DNA of 64,000 nt, taken from assembly GCF_003270085.1 (NCBI RefSeq), contig NZ_QFDQ01000055.1, forward strand, positions 1 to 64,000, in the 5' to 3' direction. Below, piece after piece: positions 17,212-25,343 of this stretch. Origin of the DNA: Streptomyces triticisoli (GTDB taxonomy: Bacteria; Actinomycetota; Actinomycetes; Streptomycetales; Streptomycetaceae). The notes beneath the pieces were generated by a model that searched no databases, was not told where the DNA came from, and saw nothing but the letters and a program-made list of their open reading frames with translations. The position numbers and the translations under genes were made by a program. The number at the start of each line of letters is the position of its first letter. Within the stretch, counting starts at the first letter, position 1.

Positions 17212-17985
17212 CTAGTCGTGCTCGAAGCTCTTCCTGTGTGTGATCACCTCGTGTGCCACGTCGAGTGCCGTACGGCCCTGGGCGAAGGCGGAGGCGCGCA
17301 ACCGTGCCAGGGCCTCCTCGGCGCCGACCCCGAGCTGGACCATGATCATGCCGATGGCCTGGTGGACCTCGTCCTGATCCGTGGTGAGACCGCTCAGCCA
17401 GCACTCTCCGCCCGCATCCTCGTCGTCCTCCCCGTGGGGCAGGGACATCAGGGCCAGTGTCATCACGCCGGCCACGAGCTGGGCGGTGTGCAGCTCCCGT
17501 TTGGTGAGCTCCTGCGGGACGTCGCCGTAGAGGTCGAGCGTGCCCACGCAGACGGCGTCGTTGCCGAGCGGGATGGAGTACACCGCCTGGACGCCGGCCT
17601 CGGCCGCCTGCTGCGCGAACACCGGCCAGCGCCGGGCGTCGCGGCCCGTGGTCAGGTCGGAGGCCAGGACGGGCGCGCCGATCTCCGCGGCGTACAGCGA
17701 CGGCCCGTCGCCCAGAGTGGCCTGGATCTCGGCCATCCGGGCGGCCTCGTCGTCGCTGGCGCTCATCCGTACGGGCATGCCGTTGCCGCGCAGCGAGACG
17801 CTGGCGCCGGTCACCGGCAGCAGCCCGACCGCGAGCACGCACAGCCGGTGCGGGATCTCGGCGGGCGCCATGCCCCTGACGCCCTCGGCGATCACGTCGG
17901 CGGCGTTCACCGGCTCACGCACGCGGTCCCGCTCGCGCACGCCCTCACCGCGACGGCTCTGGAAGCCGTCGTCCCTGGGCTGCAC
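17212..17985 (-). CDS. GAF-ANTAR regulator (putative transcription antiterminator)
   Basis: 257 residues from the GTG at 17985, 8 nt after GGAGG (a GTG two codons earlier lies too close to that site). GAF domain about 30-175 (DGPSLYAAEIGAPVLASDL), ANTAR RNA-binding domain about 195-250 with the three-helix pattern QAIGMIMVQLGVGAEEALARL. ANTAR proteins bind paired hairpins in nascent RNA and prevent termination. The GAF domain would sense a small ligand or redox state. No matching double hairpin is evident next to it. Confidence 0.92.
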   Translation of the reverse strand: MQPRDDGFQSRRGEGVRERDRVREPVNAADVIAEGVRGMAPAEIPHRLCVLAVGLLPVTGASVSLRGNGMPVRMSASDDEAARMAEIQATLGDGPSLYAAEIGAPVLASDLTTGRDARRWPVFAQQAAEAGVQAVYSIPLGNDAVCVGTLDLYGDVPQELTKRELHTAQLVAGVMTLALMSLPHGEDDEDAGGECWLSGLTTDQDEVHQAIGMIMVQLGVGAEEALARLRASAFAQGRTALDVAHEVITHRKSFEHD

Positions 17986-18161
17986 GGCCACCGCCTCCTC
18001 ACCACATCAGCGCGGCCACTGTCGTCCACGGTTCCCGGGAACAGACGTACACACGCTGAACGAGGAGACACCCCATCGCGGGTCCACCTGCCCAGACCGG
18101 CCCCTCGGGTACCCGCGCGCCTCCCCCGAAAACCTACGGGCCACAGGGCGCTCGCCCGCCG

Positions 18162-19505
18162 TCACAGCGGCGGCTGGGCGGGGGCCGGACCCAGGGTGGT
18201 CGTGCCGGGGGCCGTGCGGTGGCCGAGGCCCGTGCGGTAGGCGTCCAGGGCCGCCTCCACGCGGCCGGTGCGGCGGAGCAGGTCGCCCAGGAGGCGGCAC
18301 AGGTCGGCGAGGTCACCGGCCGCGCCCGCGCGCTCCAGCAGGCTCAGCGCGCGCACGTAGTGCTCCTCGGCCGCCTCCGTGTCGCGGGCGTCCTCGGCGA
18401 TGATGCCGAGCAGCCGGTGCGCGGCGGCGGCGTGGACGGCGCCCCGCTCGGAGGAGAGGTCCCCGAGGACCTGCTGGAGCAGCCCGGCGGCCTCCTCCGA
18501 CTTGCCGCGCCGGTGCAGGACGTCGGCCAGCTCGACCGCGACCTGGCTGGTGTAGAGCGCGGCGCGCTTGGCCGACAGCATGCTCTGCGCGGCCCGCAGC
18601 TCCTCCTCCGCGCGCTGGAGTTCGCCGTTCTGCGCGCAGACGTAGCCGCGCATCCAGTGGCAGTTGGCGAGTTCGGTGCGCAGCTGCAGGTGCCGGTAGA
18701 GCTCGGCCGCCTTGGCGAGCGAGGCGTCGGCCTCGGCGATGCGTCCCTCGGCGAGCAGGGTGCGGGCCACCGACCGGTGCATCCGGGCCACCAGCGCCGG
18801 GTCGCCCGCCCGCGGGGCGAGCGCGAGGGCGAGCTCGGCCGCCTGGGCCGCCCGCACGTGCGCCCCCATGTCCATGTACGGCCCGATGACGCTCGTGTAC
18901 AGCAGGAGCAGCGCGTCCGGGTCGTGCAGCCCGCCCCGGTTGAGCTCGTCGAGGGTGGACTCGAACAGGTAGACGGCGTACCGCAGCTCGCCCGCCAGGT
19001 AGTGGGAGACGGCCCGGCCGCGCAGCGCGGGCACCCGGGCGGGCAGCGGCGCCTCGGCGAGGGCCTGCTCGGACCGCTCGAAGAACCGCCGGCCGCTCTC
19101 GAGCTCACCGGTCTCCAGGGCGCACTCGCCGAGCCCGAGCAGGGCCTCGGCCCGGACGTCGGCGAACTCGTGCTCCTCGGCCTCGGCCAGCAGCCGGGCG
19201 TACTGCTCGGCCGCCTCGTCGGCCTCCCCGGTGGCGAGCGTGCGCTGCGCCTCGGTCAGCCTGAGCCGCAGGTCGGTGGCGAGGTGGGCGGGGCGCCCGG
19301 TGGCGAGCTCCTCGAAGGAGACCCCGAGCCGCTCGGCGACGTGCCGCAGCGCCTCGTCGGAGGGCCGCACCCGGCCCGCCTCGAGCGTGGAGATGTAGGC
19401 GGGGGTGTAAGCCGGTTCCGCCAACTGCCGCTGGGTCAGCCCTTGCTCGCGCCGCAACCGCTGCACCCTGCGCCCGATGGTCTCCGGGTCGTCCCGCTTC
19501 GCCAT
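18162..19505 (-). CDS. XRE-family regulator with C-terminal TPR array (RRNPP-like architecture)
   Basis: 447 residues from ATG 19505 (ATGs at 19514 and 19517 are alternatives; none has a strong ribosome site). N-terminal helix-turn-helix about 11-65 (LTQRQLAEPAYTPAYISTLE), then about 370 residues of consecutive helix pairs with TPR character (GLGECALETGELESGRRFFE; HRLLGIIAEDARDTEAAEEH). XRE-HTH plus TPR is the layout of peptide-sensing regulators of the RRNPP type. A 56-codon exported-peptide gene is divergent from it, 188 bp away. The function is inferred from architecture only; such proteins are also common in Streptomyces without a known ligand. Confidence 0.88.
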   Translation of the reverse strand: MAKRDDPETIGRRVQRLRREQGLTQRQLAEPAYTPAYISTLEAGRVRPSDEALRHVAERLGVSFEELATGRPAHLATDLRLRLTEAQRTLATGEADEAAEQYARLLAEAEEHEFADVRAEALLGLGECALETGELESGRRFFERSEQALAEAPLPARVPALRGRAVSHYLAGELRYAVYLFESTLDELNRGGLHDPDALLLLYTSVIGPYMDMGAHVRAAQAAELALALAPRAGDPALVARMHRSVARTLLAEGRIAEADASLAKAAELYRHLQLRTELANCHWMRGYVCAQNGELQRAEEELRAAQSMLSAKRAALYTSQVAVELADVLHRRGKSEEAAGLLQQVLGDLSSERGAVHAAAAHRLLGIIAEDARDTEAAEEHYVRALSLLERAGAAGDLADLCRLLGDLLRRTGRVEAALDAYRTGLGHRTAPGTTTLGPAPAQPPL

Positions 19506-19693
19506 GCGGTTCATCATGCCAGCAGACCGGCTTGCGGCGAGCGGTGCGCACTGACCGGAAATCAGCACCGGACCTTCCGCCCATGAGGCCCCAACTCTCC
19601 CTGATGCTCTTTCCGTTGGGCCACCCGACCCCCTACTTTGGAAAGCGCGTCAAATCTGCTTGATCCCCCACTGTCGTTGCGAGGTCGGTTGCC

Positions 19694-19864
19694 GTGCTCG
19701 GACGCACTGTCGCGCGCCAAGGACTCGGACTCATCCCCGCACGTCTCGTCAGAGGATTCGGCGCAGCGGTCATGGCCGTGGCCGCCCTCGTCGCGGCGGC
19801 CAACGCGGGCCCGGCGCAGGAGCCCACCCCGATACCGGCCCAACAGGTCGCCCAGAGCCGCTAG
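19694..19864 (+). CDS. Small exported peptide (56 aa), candidate signal for the adjacent XRE-TPR regulator
   Basis: GTG 19694 to TAG 19862-19864, with GCGAGG 9 nt upstream. The predicted product has a basic N-region (four Arg in the first 20 residues), a hydrophobic core GFGAAVMAVAALVAA, an AxA-type cleavage site (ANA before GPA) and a short polar C-terminus (QEPTPIPAQQVAQSR). This is what a Sec-exported pro-peptide looks like. No homologue is recalled. It is divergent from the XRE-TPR gene and alone. The frame could be chance, but length, signal-peptide shape and start context fit together. Confidence 0.5.
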   Translation: MLGRTVARQGLGLIPARLVRGFGAAVMAVAALVAAANAGPAQEPTPIPAQQVAQSR

Positions 19865-19941
19865 TTCGTGCTGCCGCGTTTCCGGCCCAGTCCGGCAGTG
19901 CCCGCCGCAGCGCTTTGTCCGGCCGACGGGCCGGGTCCGCG

Positions 19942-19991
19942 TCGCCGGACCGGATCGCCGGACCGGATCGCCGGACCGGATCGCCGGACCG
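19942..19991. repeat. 13-bp tandem repeat, nearly four copies
   Basis: Unit TCGCCGGACCGGA at 19942, 19955 and 19968 with a fourth, incomplete unit from 19981. It lies between the small peptide gene and the convergent caspase-fold-like gene (19865-20136), where nothing else is evident. It is not a CRISPR: there are no spacers. Confidence 0.85.
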
Positions 19992-20136
19992 CGTCCCCGG
20001 TGAACAGGCAGCCGGGCCGGCCAGTCACGTCTCGGAGCGTGTTACAGGTGCGCTCACCGGTGGGCGACACCGACGGCGCGCCACGGAGGCGCCCCAGGGG
20101 CGGACCCGGAGGCGGGCGCCGCCGTGCTCCGTGCCG

Positions 20137-21198
20137 TCAGCCCTGCGTCTGCAGCTGCCGCAACTGCTGCCGTACGTGGTCCAGCGCGCCCCGGCGCCGA
20201 CCGGGCACCCGCCCGCGCAACTCCGCGAGCACCGGCCCGAGTTCGCGGGCCCGCCCGGGGTCACGGATCCGTCCCCACTGGTGGTGCGCCCGGTCGACGG
20301 CGGCCTCGACCGCCGGGGCGTCGGCGGCCTGCCCCATGGCCAGGCGGGTGGCGGCCACGGTCAGCCAGGCCCGGCAGCTGCGGGCGGCGTCGCCCGCGAA
20401 CATCGCCAGGTCCGCGCGGACCTCGGCCCAGTGCAGCGCGTCCTCGGAGGCGGCCCCGTGCGCACGGACGGCGTCCTGCTCCCAGCGGGCGGCGAGCGCG
20501 TCGGCGTCGCCGTGCCGCCCGGCCTCCACACAGGTGGCGATGGCCGCGTGCGGGTCGGCCGGCGCCGGCCGGGGAGCGGTGAGCACGAGTCCGGGCCCGC
20601 CGCCCTCGTCGGCCAGCCGCGTCAGCGCCTGCCGGTGCAGCTCCTGGAGGGGCGGTCGGCGCCCGCTGCGCAGGATCGTCGCCACCGCCTTCATGTACGC
20701 CGGCGCCGCCACCGTGCGCCGGGCGGGCGGCGGCGCGAGGCGGCCGTACACCGCGATGTTGCGGCCCGGGTCCAGGGGGCGCCGCCGCAGCAGTTCCCAG
20801 CACTCCGCGTCCGCGTGCAGATCGGCCACGACCGTGGTCGTGCCGTCCGGGCGCAGCCGCAGCTCCTCGCGCAGCCAGTGCCAGGGCAGCGCCGTGTAGC
20901 GGACGGTCGCCGGAGTGGTGCGGGCCAGCGCCAGGTGGGGCAGGTGCTGGCGGCGGTCCAGCTGGAGCTGGCCGGTGACGAACACGGTCAGCGGGCCGGG
21001 GGCCGCCGCGGCGGCGCGCAGCCGGGTGAGCACGGCCTGCGGCTGCAGCGGGTCGACGAGTTCGACGACGGTCGCGGTGTCCGTGCCGGACAGCACCGAG
21101 GGCGGTACGGCGGCCAGCACGGGCAGCACGGACGCGGCGTCCACCAGGCGCCCCCTGCCCACGGGCGCGGCCGCGAGCAGCAGCACGGTTCCGGGCAT
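20137..21198 (-). CDS. Conserved hypothetical with possible caspase-like N-terminal fold
   Basis: 353 residues from ATG 21198 after GGGGGGA. The N-terminal 140 residues alternate strand and helix: TVLLLAA start, central strand TVFVTGQLQLD (71-81) and strand TTVVADLHADAECW (121-134). In caspase/CHAT/EACC1 proteases the corresponding strands end in the catalytic His (SGHG) and Cys (DACxSG). Here the first reads TGQ and the second carries C133, so it may be inactive or unrelated. Residues 170-353 are helical. I know it as widespread in Streptomyces without an assigned function. It converges with the small peptide gene. Confidence 0.8.
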   Translation of the reverse strand: MPGTVLLLAAAPVGRGRLVDAASVLPVLAAVPPSVLSGTDTATVVELVDPLQPQAVLTRLRAAAAAPGPLTVFVTGQLQLDRRQHLPHLALARTTPATVRYTALPWHWLREELRLRPDGTTTVVADLHADAECWELLRRRPLDPGRNIAVYGRLAPPPARRTVAAPAYMKAVATILRSGRRPPLQELHRQALTRLADEGGGPGLVLTAPRPAPADPHAAIATCVEAGRHGDADALAARWEQDAVRAHGAASEDALHWAEVRADLAMFAGDAARSCRAWLTVAATRLAMGQAADAPAVEAAVDRAHHQWGRIRDPGRARELGPVLAELRGRVPGRRRGALDHVRQQLRQLQTQG

Positions 21199-21331
21199 CG
21201 TCCCCCCGCGTCGGTGATCCGTCGGTCGCCTGCGACAGGCTCCGAGCACACGGTAACGGCTCCACCGACTTGCCAGGGCCCGTTCCCAGGTGTGCTCTGG
21301 TAGGCGGGGGCGAGGAGAGAGGAGCGCTCTC

Positions 21332-21787
21332 ATGGCTCACCCGGTATCCGTGTACGAACGCACCACCCCCGACACCACCCGCGGCAGCACCCGCAGGCCC
21401 GACCTGTTCAGCCCACGCGCCCACGCCATCGGCCGGTGGGCGGTGCCGTTCGCGCTGGGACTGATCTACGGCTTCTGGGCGGCGGAGATCCGGCGCGCCG
21501 GCGGTCCGGTCACGACCGGGAACCTCGTGTTCGCCGCCGTGACCGTCATCGTGTTCACGGTGGTCCTGGCGGGTGTCCTGACGCTCGGCCGGCGCCTGGG
21601 GCGCGAGTTGCACGCCGCGCTCTGGTTCGCCTTCATCGGCGTGGCGTTCGGCTTCCTCTACAGCCAGAGCGGCGAACCGATCCTGCTGTCCGTCGGCCTG
21701 TCCCTGCTGTTCGCCGTAGGCGCGGGCGTCACCACCTTCTACTGGTTCTACACGCACGAGGACGCGCGGGGGAACCGCATCACCTGA
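21332..21787 (+). CDS. Four-helix membrane protein, unknown
   Basis: 151 residues from ATG 21332, with AGAGAGGAG upstream. Four predicted membrane helices at about 36-53, 65-86, 95-113 and 117-142, short polar termini. The tail EDARGNR is typical of a Streptomyces-conserved family of unknown function. It is divergent from the caspase-fold-like gene and 126 bp before the next membrane protein gene. Confidence 0.85.
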   Translation: MAHPVSVYERTTPDTTRGSTRRPDLFSPRAHAIGRWAVPFALGLIYGFWAAEIRRAGGPVTTGNLVFAAVTVIVFTVVLAGVLTLGRRLGRELHAALWFAFIGVAFGFLYSQSGEPILLSVGLSLLFAVGAGVTTFYWFYTHEDARGNRIT

Positions 21788-21913
21788 CTCCACCGGGCCC
21801 CGCGACCTGTAACCCCCGCACCCCGTGACCCCCCGCCCCCGCAACCCGTCGTAGTCACCCGAACACCCTTCCTCCGCTCGCGGGCCCCCCGCGGGCGGCC
21901 TTGGCTGGGACAT

Positions 21914-22852
21914 GTGTCCCGACGCCTGCGAAGTGGTCTGTCAGCCGTACTGATCGTCCTCTCGTGCCTGCTCGTGCCGCTCGGCGTGCTGTCGGCCTGG
22001 GCCGCGTACGGCCTGGCCGACACCGGCCGCTACGTCGCCACGATGGCACCGCTCGCCGACGACCCGGACGTGCGGGACGCCGTCGCGGACACCGTCGGGG
22101 ACGGGATCGTGCGCCGGATCGGCCACGAACTGGACGCCGGTGTGCTGCGCGGCACCGTCGCGCCCTTCGTGCACGACGCGGCGCGTTCCTTCACCCGGAC
22201 GGAAGCCTTCCGCACGGCGTGGAACGAGGGCAACCGGGCCGCCCACGACGCCGTCCTGCGTGCCCTGCGCGACGGCCGCGGCGAGCGCGGACGCCCGGTC
22301 ACCGTCGACCTCGCGCCGGTCACCGCCCAGATCAAGGCACGGCTCACCGAGGACCGCGTGCCGCTCGCCGGCCGCATCCCCGTCGAGCACACCGAGGTCG
22401 ACCTGCTTCCGGCCCAGCAGCTGGGCCGTCTGCAAAAGGGGTTCCACGCGCTCGAAGTCGCCGGTTTCTGGCTCCCGGTGGCGGCCGTGGTGTTCGCCCT
22501 CGCCGGCCTCGCCCTGGCCGTCCGCCGCCGCCGCGCGCTGACCGCCACCGCGCTCGGTACCGCCCTGGGCGGCGCGCTCCTCGCCCTCGCCGTCGCCGTC
22601 GGCCGCAGCGTGACCCTCGCCGACCTGCCCGCCGAGGTCTCCCAGCCGGCCGCCGGCGCCGTCTACGACGCCCTCACCGCCACCCTGCGCACCACCTCCT
22701 GGCTCCTGGTCGCCCTCGGCCTGACGGCGGCCGCCCTGACCTGGCTCACCCGCCGCCGACGCCCGCTCCGCCTCGTACGCCGTCGCCGCACGCCGGAGCC
22801 CCCGACCACCCCGCCCCACAACCAGCAGCCGCCACCCCGGGTCCAGGTCTGA
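21914..22852 (+). CDS. Integral membrane protein with large external domain, unknown
   Basis: 312 residues from GTG 21914. One membrane helix at about 10-32, an external domain (about 35-175) rich in Arg/Asp/Ala helices (DTGRYVATMAPLADDPDVRD), then three helices at about 178-200, 207-230 and 255-278, and a basic, Pro-rich tail. I recall it as a conserved Streptomyces membrane protein without a function. No ribosome site is obvious. The 149 bp after it hold a degenerate 21- to 25-bp repeat of ACCGAGACACCC type. Confidence 0.78.
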   Translation: MSRRLRSGLSAVLIVLSCLLVPLGVLSAWAAYGLADTGRYVATMAPLADDPDVRDAVADTVGDGIVRRIGHELDAGVLRGTVAPFVHDAARSFTRTEAFRTAWNEGNRAAHDAVLRALRDGRGERGRPVTVDLAPVTAQIKARLTEDRVPLAGRIPVEHTEVDLLPAQQLGRLQKGFHALEVAGFWLPVAAVVFALAGLALAVRRRRALTATALGTALGGALLALAVAVGRSVTLADLPAEVSQPAAGAVYDALTATLRTTSWLLVALGLTAAALTWLTRRRRPLRLVRRRRTPEPPTTPPHNQQPPPRVQV

Positions 22853-23001
22853 GTCCGGGCCCGAGCCCGCTCCGGGACCGCGAACACCCCACCGAAACAC
22901 CCACGGACGCCCCGCCGAGACACCCGTGAGCACCCCACCGAGACACCCGCGGGTGCCCGGCCGGGGTGCCCACGCCGGGTGGCGTCCTCACACGGGCGTC
23001 C

Positions 23002-25065
23002 TCACACGCCGATGCCGCCCCCGTCCGCCCGCCAGACCGCCACCACCGCGGGCCGCGGCACCCTGCCGGGCCCGTCCGGCCAGGTGCTCGCCGGCTGCTC
23101 CACCGACGCCCCGTCGACCTCGCCCGGGTGCTGCACGGCGACGACCACGCGCCGCTCCTGCACGATCGGCCCGCAGGTCTCCGCACCCGCGGGCATGGTC
23201 AGGAACTGCTTCAGCTCCCCTCGCCGGTCCCCCTTCACCGCGACGCCGAACAGCCCGTCGTGCGACCCGAGCTGGTTGCCGTCGGTCGCGATCCACAGGT
23301 TCCCGTACCGGTCGAAGGCCACGTTGTCCGGGCAGGAGACCGGGCTGACGTGCTCCTTGGGGAACCCGGCGAAGTAGGTCGACGGATCGGCCGGGTCACC
23401 GGCGACGAGGAACACCGACCAGTCGAAGCGCGTCGCGTCGGCCCTGTTGCCGCGCTCGGTCAGCTCCAGGATGTGCCCGTGCTTGTTGGCGTTGCGCGGG
23501 TTGGCCTCGTCGGCGGGCGCGTAACCCGCCCTGCCCCGGTTGCTGTTGTTGGTGAGGGCGACGTACACCTTGCCGGTGTGCGGCGAGGGCTCGACGTCCT
23601 CGGGCCGGTCCATCTTCGTCGCGCCCACCTTGTCGCCCGCGAGCCGCGTGAAGACGAACACCTCCTCGGCGGTCATCCCCGCCACGTGCGAGACGGCTCC
23701 CTCCGCGGTCGCCGTGGCCAGCGGAAGCCACTCGCCGCGGCCGTCGAACTCCCCGTCGGCGGGCAGCTTCCCGCTCCCGTCGATCTCCGCGGCGGGCGAA
23801 TCGCCGGTGAGCCGGGCGACGTACAGGGTCCCCTCGTCGAGCAGCGACAGGTTGTGCTCGCGCGCGGCCCGGGACGACCCCTTCCGCATCCGCTTGCTGC
23901 CGACGAACTTGTAGAAGTAGTCGAACCGCTCGTCGTCGCCCGAGTACACGACGGGCCGCCCGTCCTCGGTGAGCCGGACGGTCGCCCCCTCGTGCTTGAA
24001 CCGCCCGAGCGCGGTGTGCTTGCGCGGCGTGGAGGACGGGTCGTACGGGTCCAACTCGACGACGTACCCGAAGCGGTGCGCCTCGTTGGGCTCCCGCGCG
24101 ACGTCGAACCTCTGGTCGAACCGCTCCCACTTGCGCTCGGTGGCCCCGGTGCCGATGCCGTAACGCCGGTCGGTGTCCCGGCCGCCGTGGGCGAAGTACT
24201 GGTTGAAGTTCTCCTCGCCGTGCAGGGTCGTTCCCCACGGCGTGGTTCCGCCGGAGCAGTTGTTGAGGGTGCCGAGCACCCGGCGCCCGCTCGGATCGGC
24301 GGAGGTCTTCAGCAGGTCCGACCCCGCGGCGGGCCCGGTGAGCCGGAACTCGGTGGTGGCGGTCACCCGCCGGTTGAGGTGGTGCCGGGGCACCGCGGTG
24401 AGCTTCCCCGTCCTGCGGTCCTCCTCCACCACGACGGCGGACAGCCCGTGCGCGGCCCAGGCGACCTCGACCTGCTGCCGGGTGGGGTTCTCCGGGTCGT
24501 ATCCCCGGAACATGAGCACCTCGTCGGTGTACTCGTGGTTGGCGACGAGGAGCTGCCGGTGCGGCTCACCCCGCAGGGGCAGCAGGGCCAGGAAGTCGTT
24601 GTTGTACCCGAACTGCCCGGCCTGAGCCGCCGCGGTCTGGTGCTCCGGGTCGAAGGCGGGTGCCCCGCGCAGGATGGGCTCGCCCCAGCGGACGACGACG
24701 TTCTGCCGGTAGCCGTCGGGGACGGTGACGGTGTCGGCGGTGTTGGGCGCGACGGGCGCGAACCGCAGCCCGCGCGCGCCGGTGGGCTTCTTCCGGGACG
24801 GCGCCGGGTCCGCGGGGGCGGCCTCCGCCGGACGGGCCCCGGGGATGGTGGCCGTGCCGGCCGCGACGCCGACGACCGTGGCGGCCCTCAGCACCGAACG
24901 GCGCGCAAGTACGCCGGCGACGACATCGCCGACGTACTCGTTGGAGCTGGTGTTGGGTACTTCCTGGAAGCAGGCGTCACCACACCGGAAACGACAGGTC
25001 AGGGCGGACCGTCCACCGGGATGCGAGCCGGAGGGCGTTTTGATCAACGGCAGCAGCTTGCGCAA
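23002..25065 (-). CDS. phoX: PhoX-family secreted alkaline phosphatase (Tat substrate)
   Basis: 687 residues from a TTG at 25065: GAGGAG lies 7 nt upstream, and the resulting MRKLLPLIK start is what PhoX proteins have. Twin-arginine signal RRSVLRAATVVGVAAG lies unusually deep (about residues 52-70). The mature part is the DUF839/PhoX beta-propeller with metal-site motifs such as LVANHEYTDE, SAVVVEE and LNNCSGGTTPWGT. PhoX is a Ca/Fe-dependent phosphomonoesterase that releases phosphate outside the cell. Control by PhoP is supported by a PHO box 70 bp upstream. Confidence 0.93.
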   Translation of the reverse strand: MRKLLPLIKTPSGSHPGGRSALTCRFRCGDACFQEVPNTSSNEYVGDVVAGVLARRSVLRAATVVGVAAGTATIPGARPAEAAPADPAPSRKKPTGARGLRFAPVAPNTADTVTVPDGYRQNVVVRWGEPILRGAPAFDPEHQTAAAQAGQFGYNNDFLALLPLRGEPHRQLLVANHEYTDEVLMFRGYDPENPTRQQVEVAWAAHGLSAVVVEEDRRTGKLTAVPRHHLNRRVTATTEFRLTGPAAGSDLLKTSADPSGRRVLGTLNNCSGGTTPWGTTLHGEENFNQYFAHGGRDTDRRYGIGTGATERKWERFDQRFDVAREPNEAHRFGYVVELDPYDPSSTPRKHTALGRFKHEGATVRLTEDGRPVVYSGDDERFDYFYKFVGSKRMRKGSSRAAREHNLSLLDEGTLYVARLTGDSPAAEIDGSGKLPADGEFDGRGEWLPLATATAEGAVSHVAGMTAEEVFVFTRLAGDKVGATKMDRPEDVEPSPHTGKVYVALTNNSNRGRAGYAPADEANPRNANKHGHILELTERGNRADATRFDWSVFLVAGDPADPSTYFAGFPKEHVSPVSCPDNVAFDRYGNLWIATDGNQLGSHDGLFGVAVKGDRRGELKQFLTMPAGAETCGPIVQERRVVVAVQHPGEVDGASVEQPASTWPDGPGRVPRPAVVAVWRADGGGIGV

Positions 25066-25134
25066 TGGTTCTCTCCTCGGGTGCCCGTGATGCCAACGCG
25101 AACCGTAGGAACACATATCTGCGATAGCCGGGCG

Positions 25135-25156
25135 CCAGGATGAACGACAAGTGAAC
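25135..25156 (-). promoter_or_regulatory. PHO box (PhoP-binding direct repeats) upstream of phoX
   Basis: On the minus strand, two adjacent 11-bp units read GTTCACTTGTC (25156-25146) and GTTCATCCTGG (25145-25135). Both start with the GTTCA core of the Streptomyces PHO-box consensus. The site lies 70 bp upstream of the phoX start and points in the right direction. Confidence 0.8.
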
Positions 25157-25343
25157 CTGCGGCAGCATCAAGGAAGTTGCCCCGAAGTCGCCGTACGGCG
25201 CCGTACACGGGCCGGATACCGCTCTTGACAGCCGCGGCACCGGAGACCCGACCCTGCCCAAGATCGTCCATGGGGGCAGCTAACCTTACGTGTCCGTCCT
25301 GGCCAGGGATTGACGGGCTTCAACTCAGCGAAGGGTTGCGCAC

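Noticed and set aside
19942..19991. CRISPR-like spacing in a GC-rich repeat
   Set aside because: The units are directly adjacent, with no spacers and no cas genes; a simple tandem repeat.
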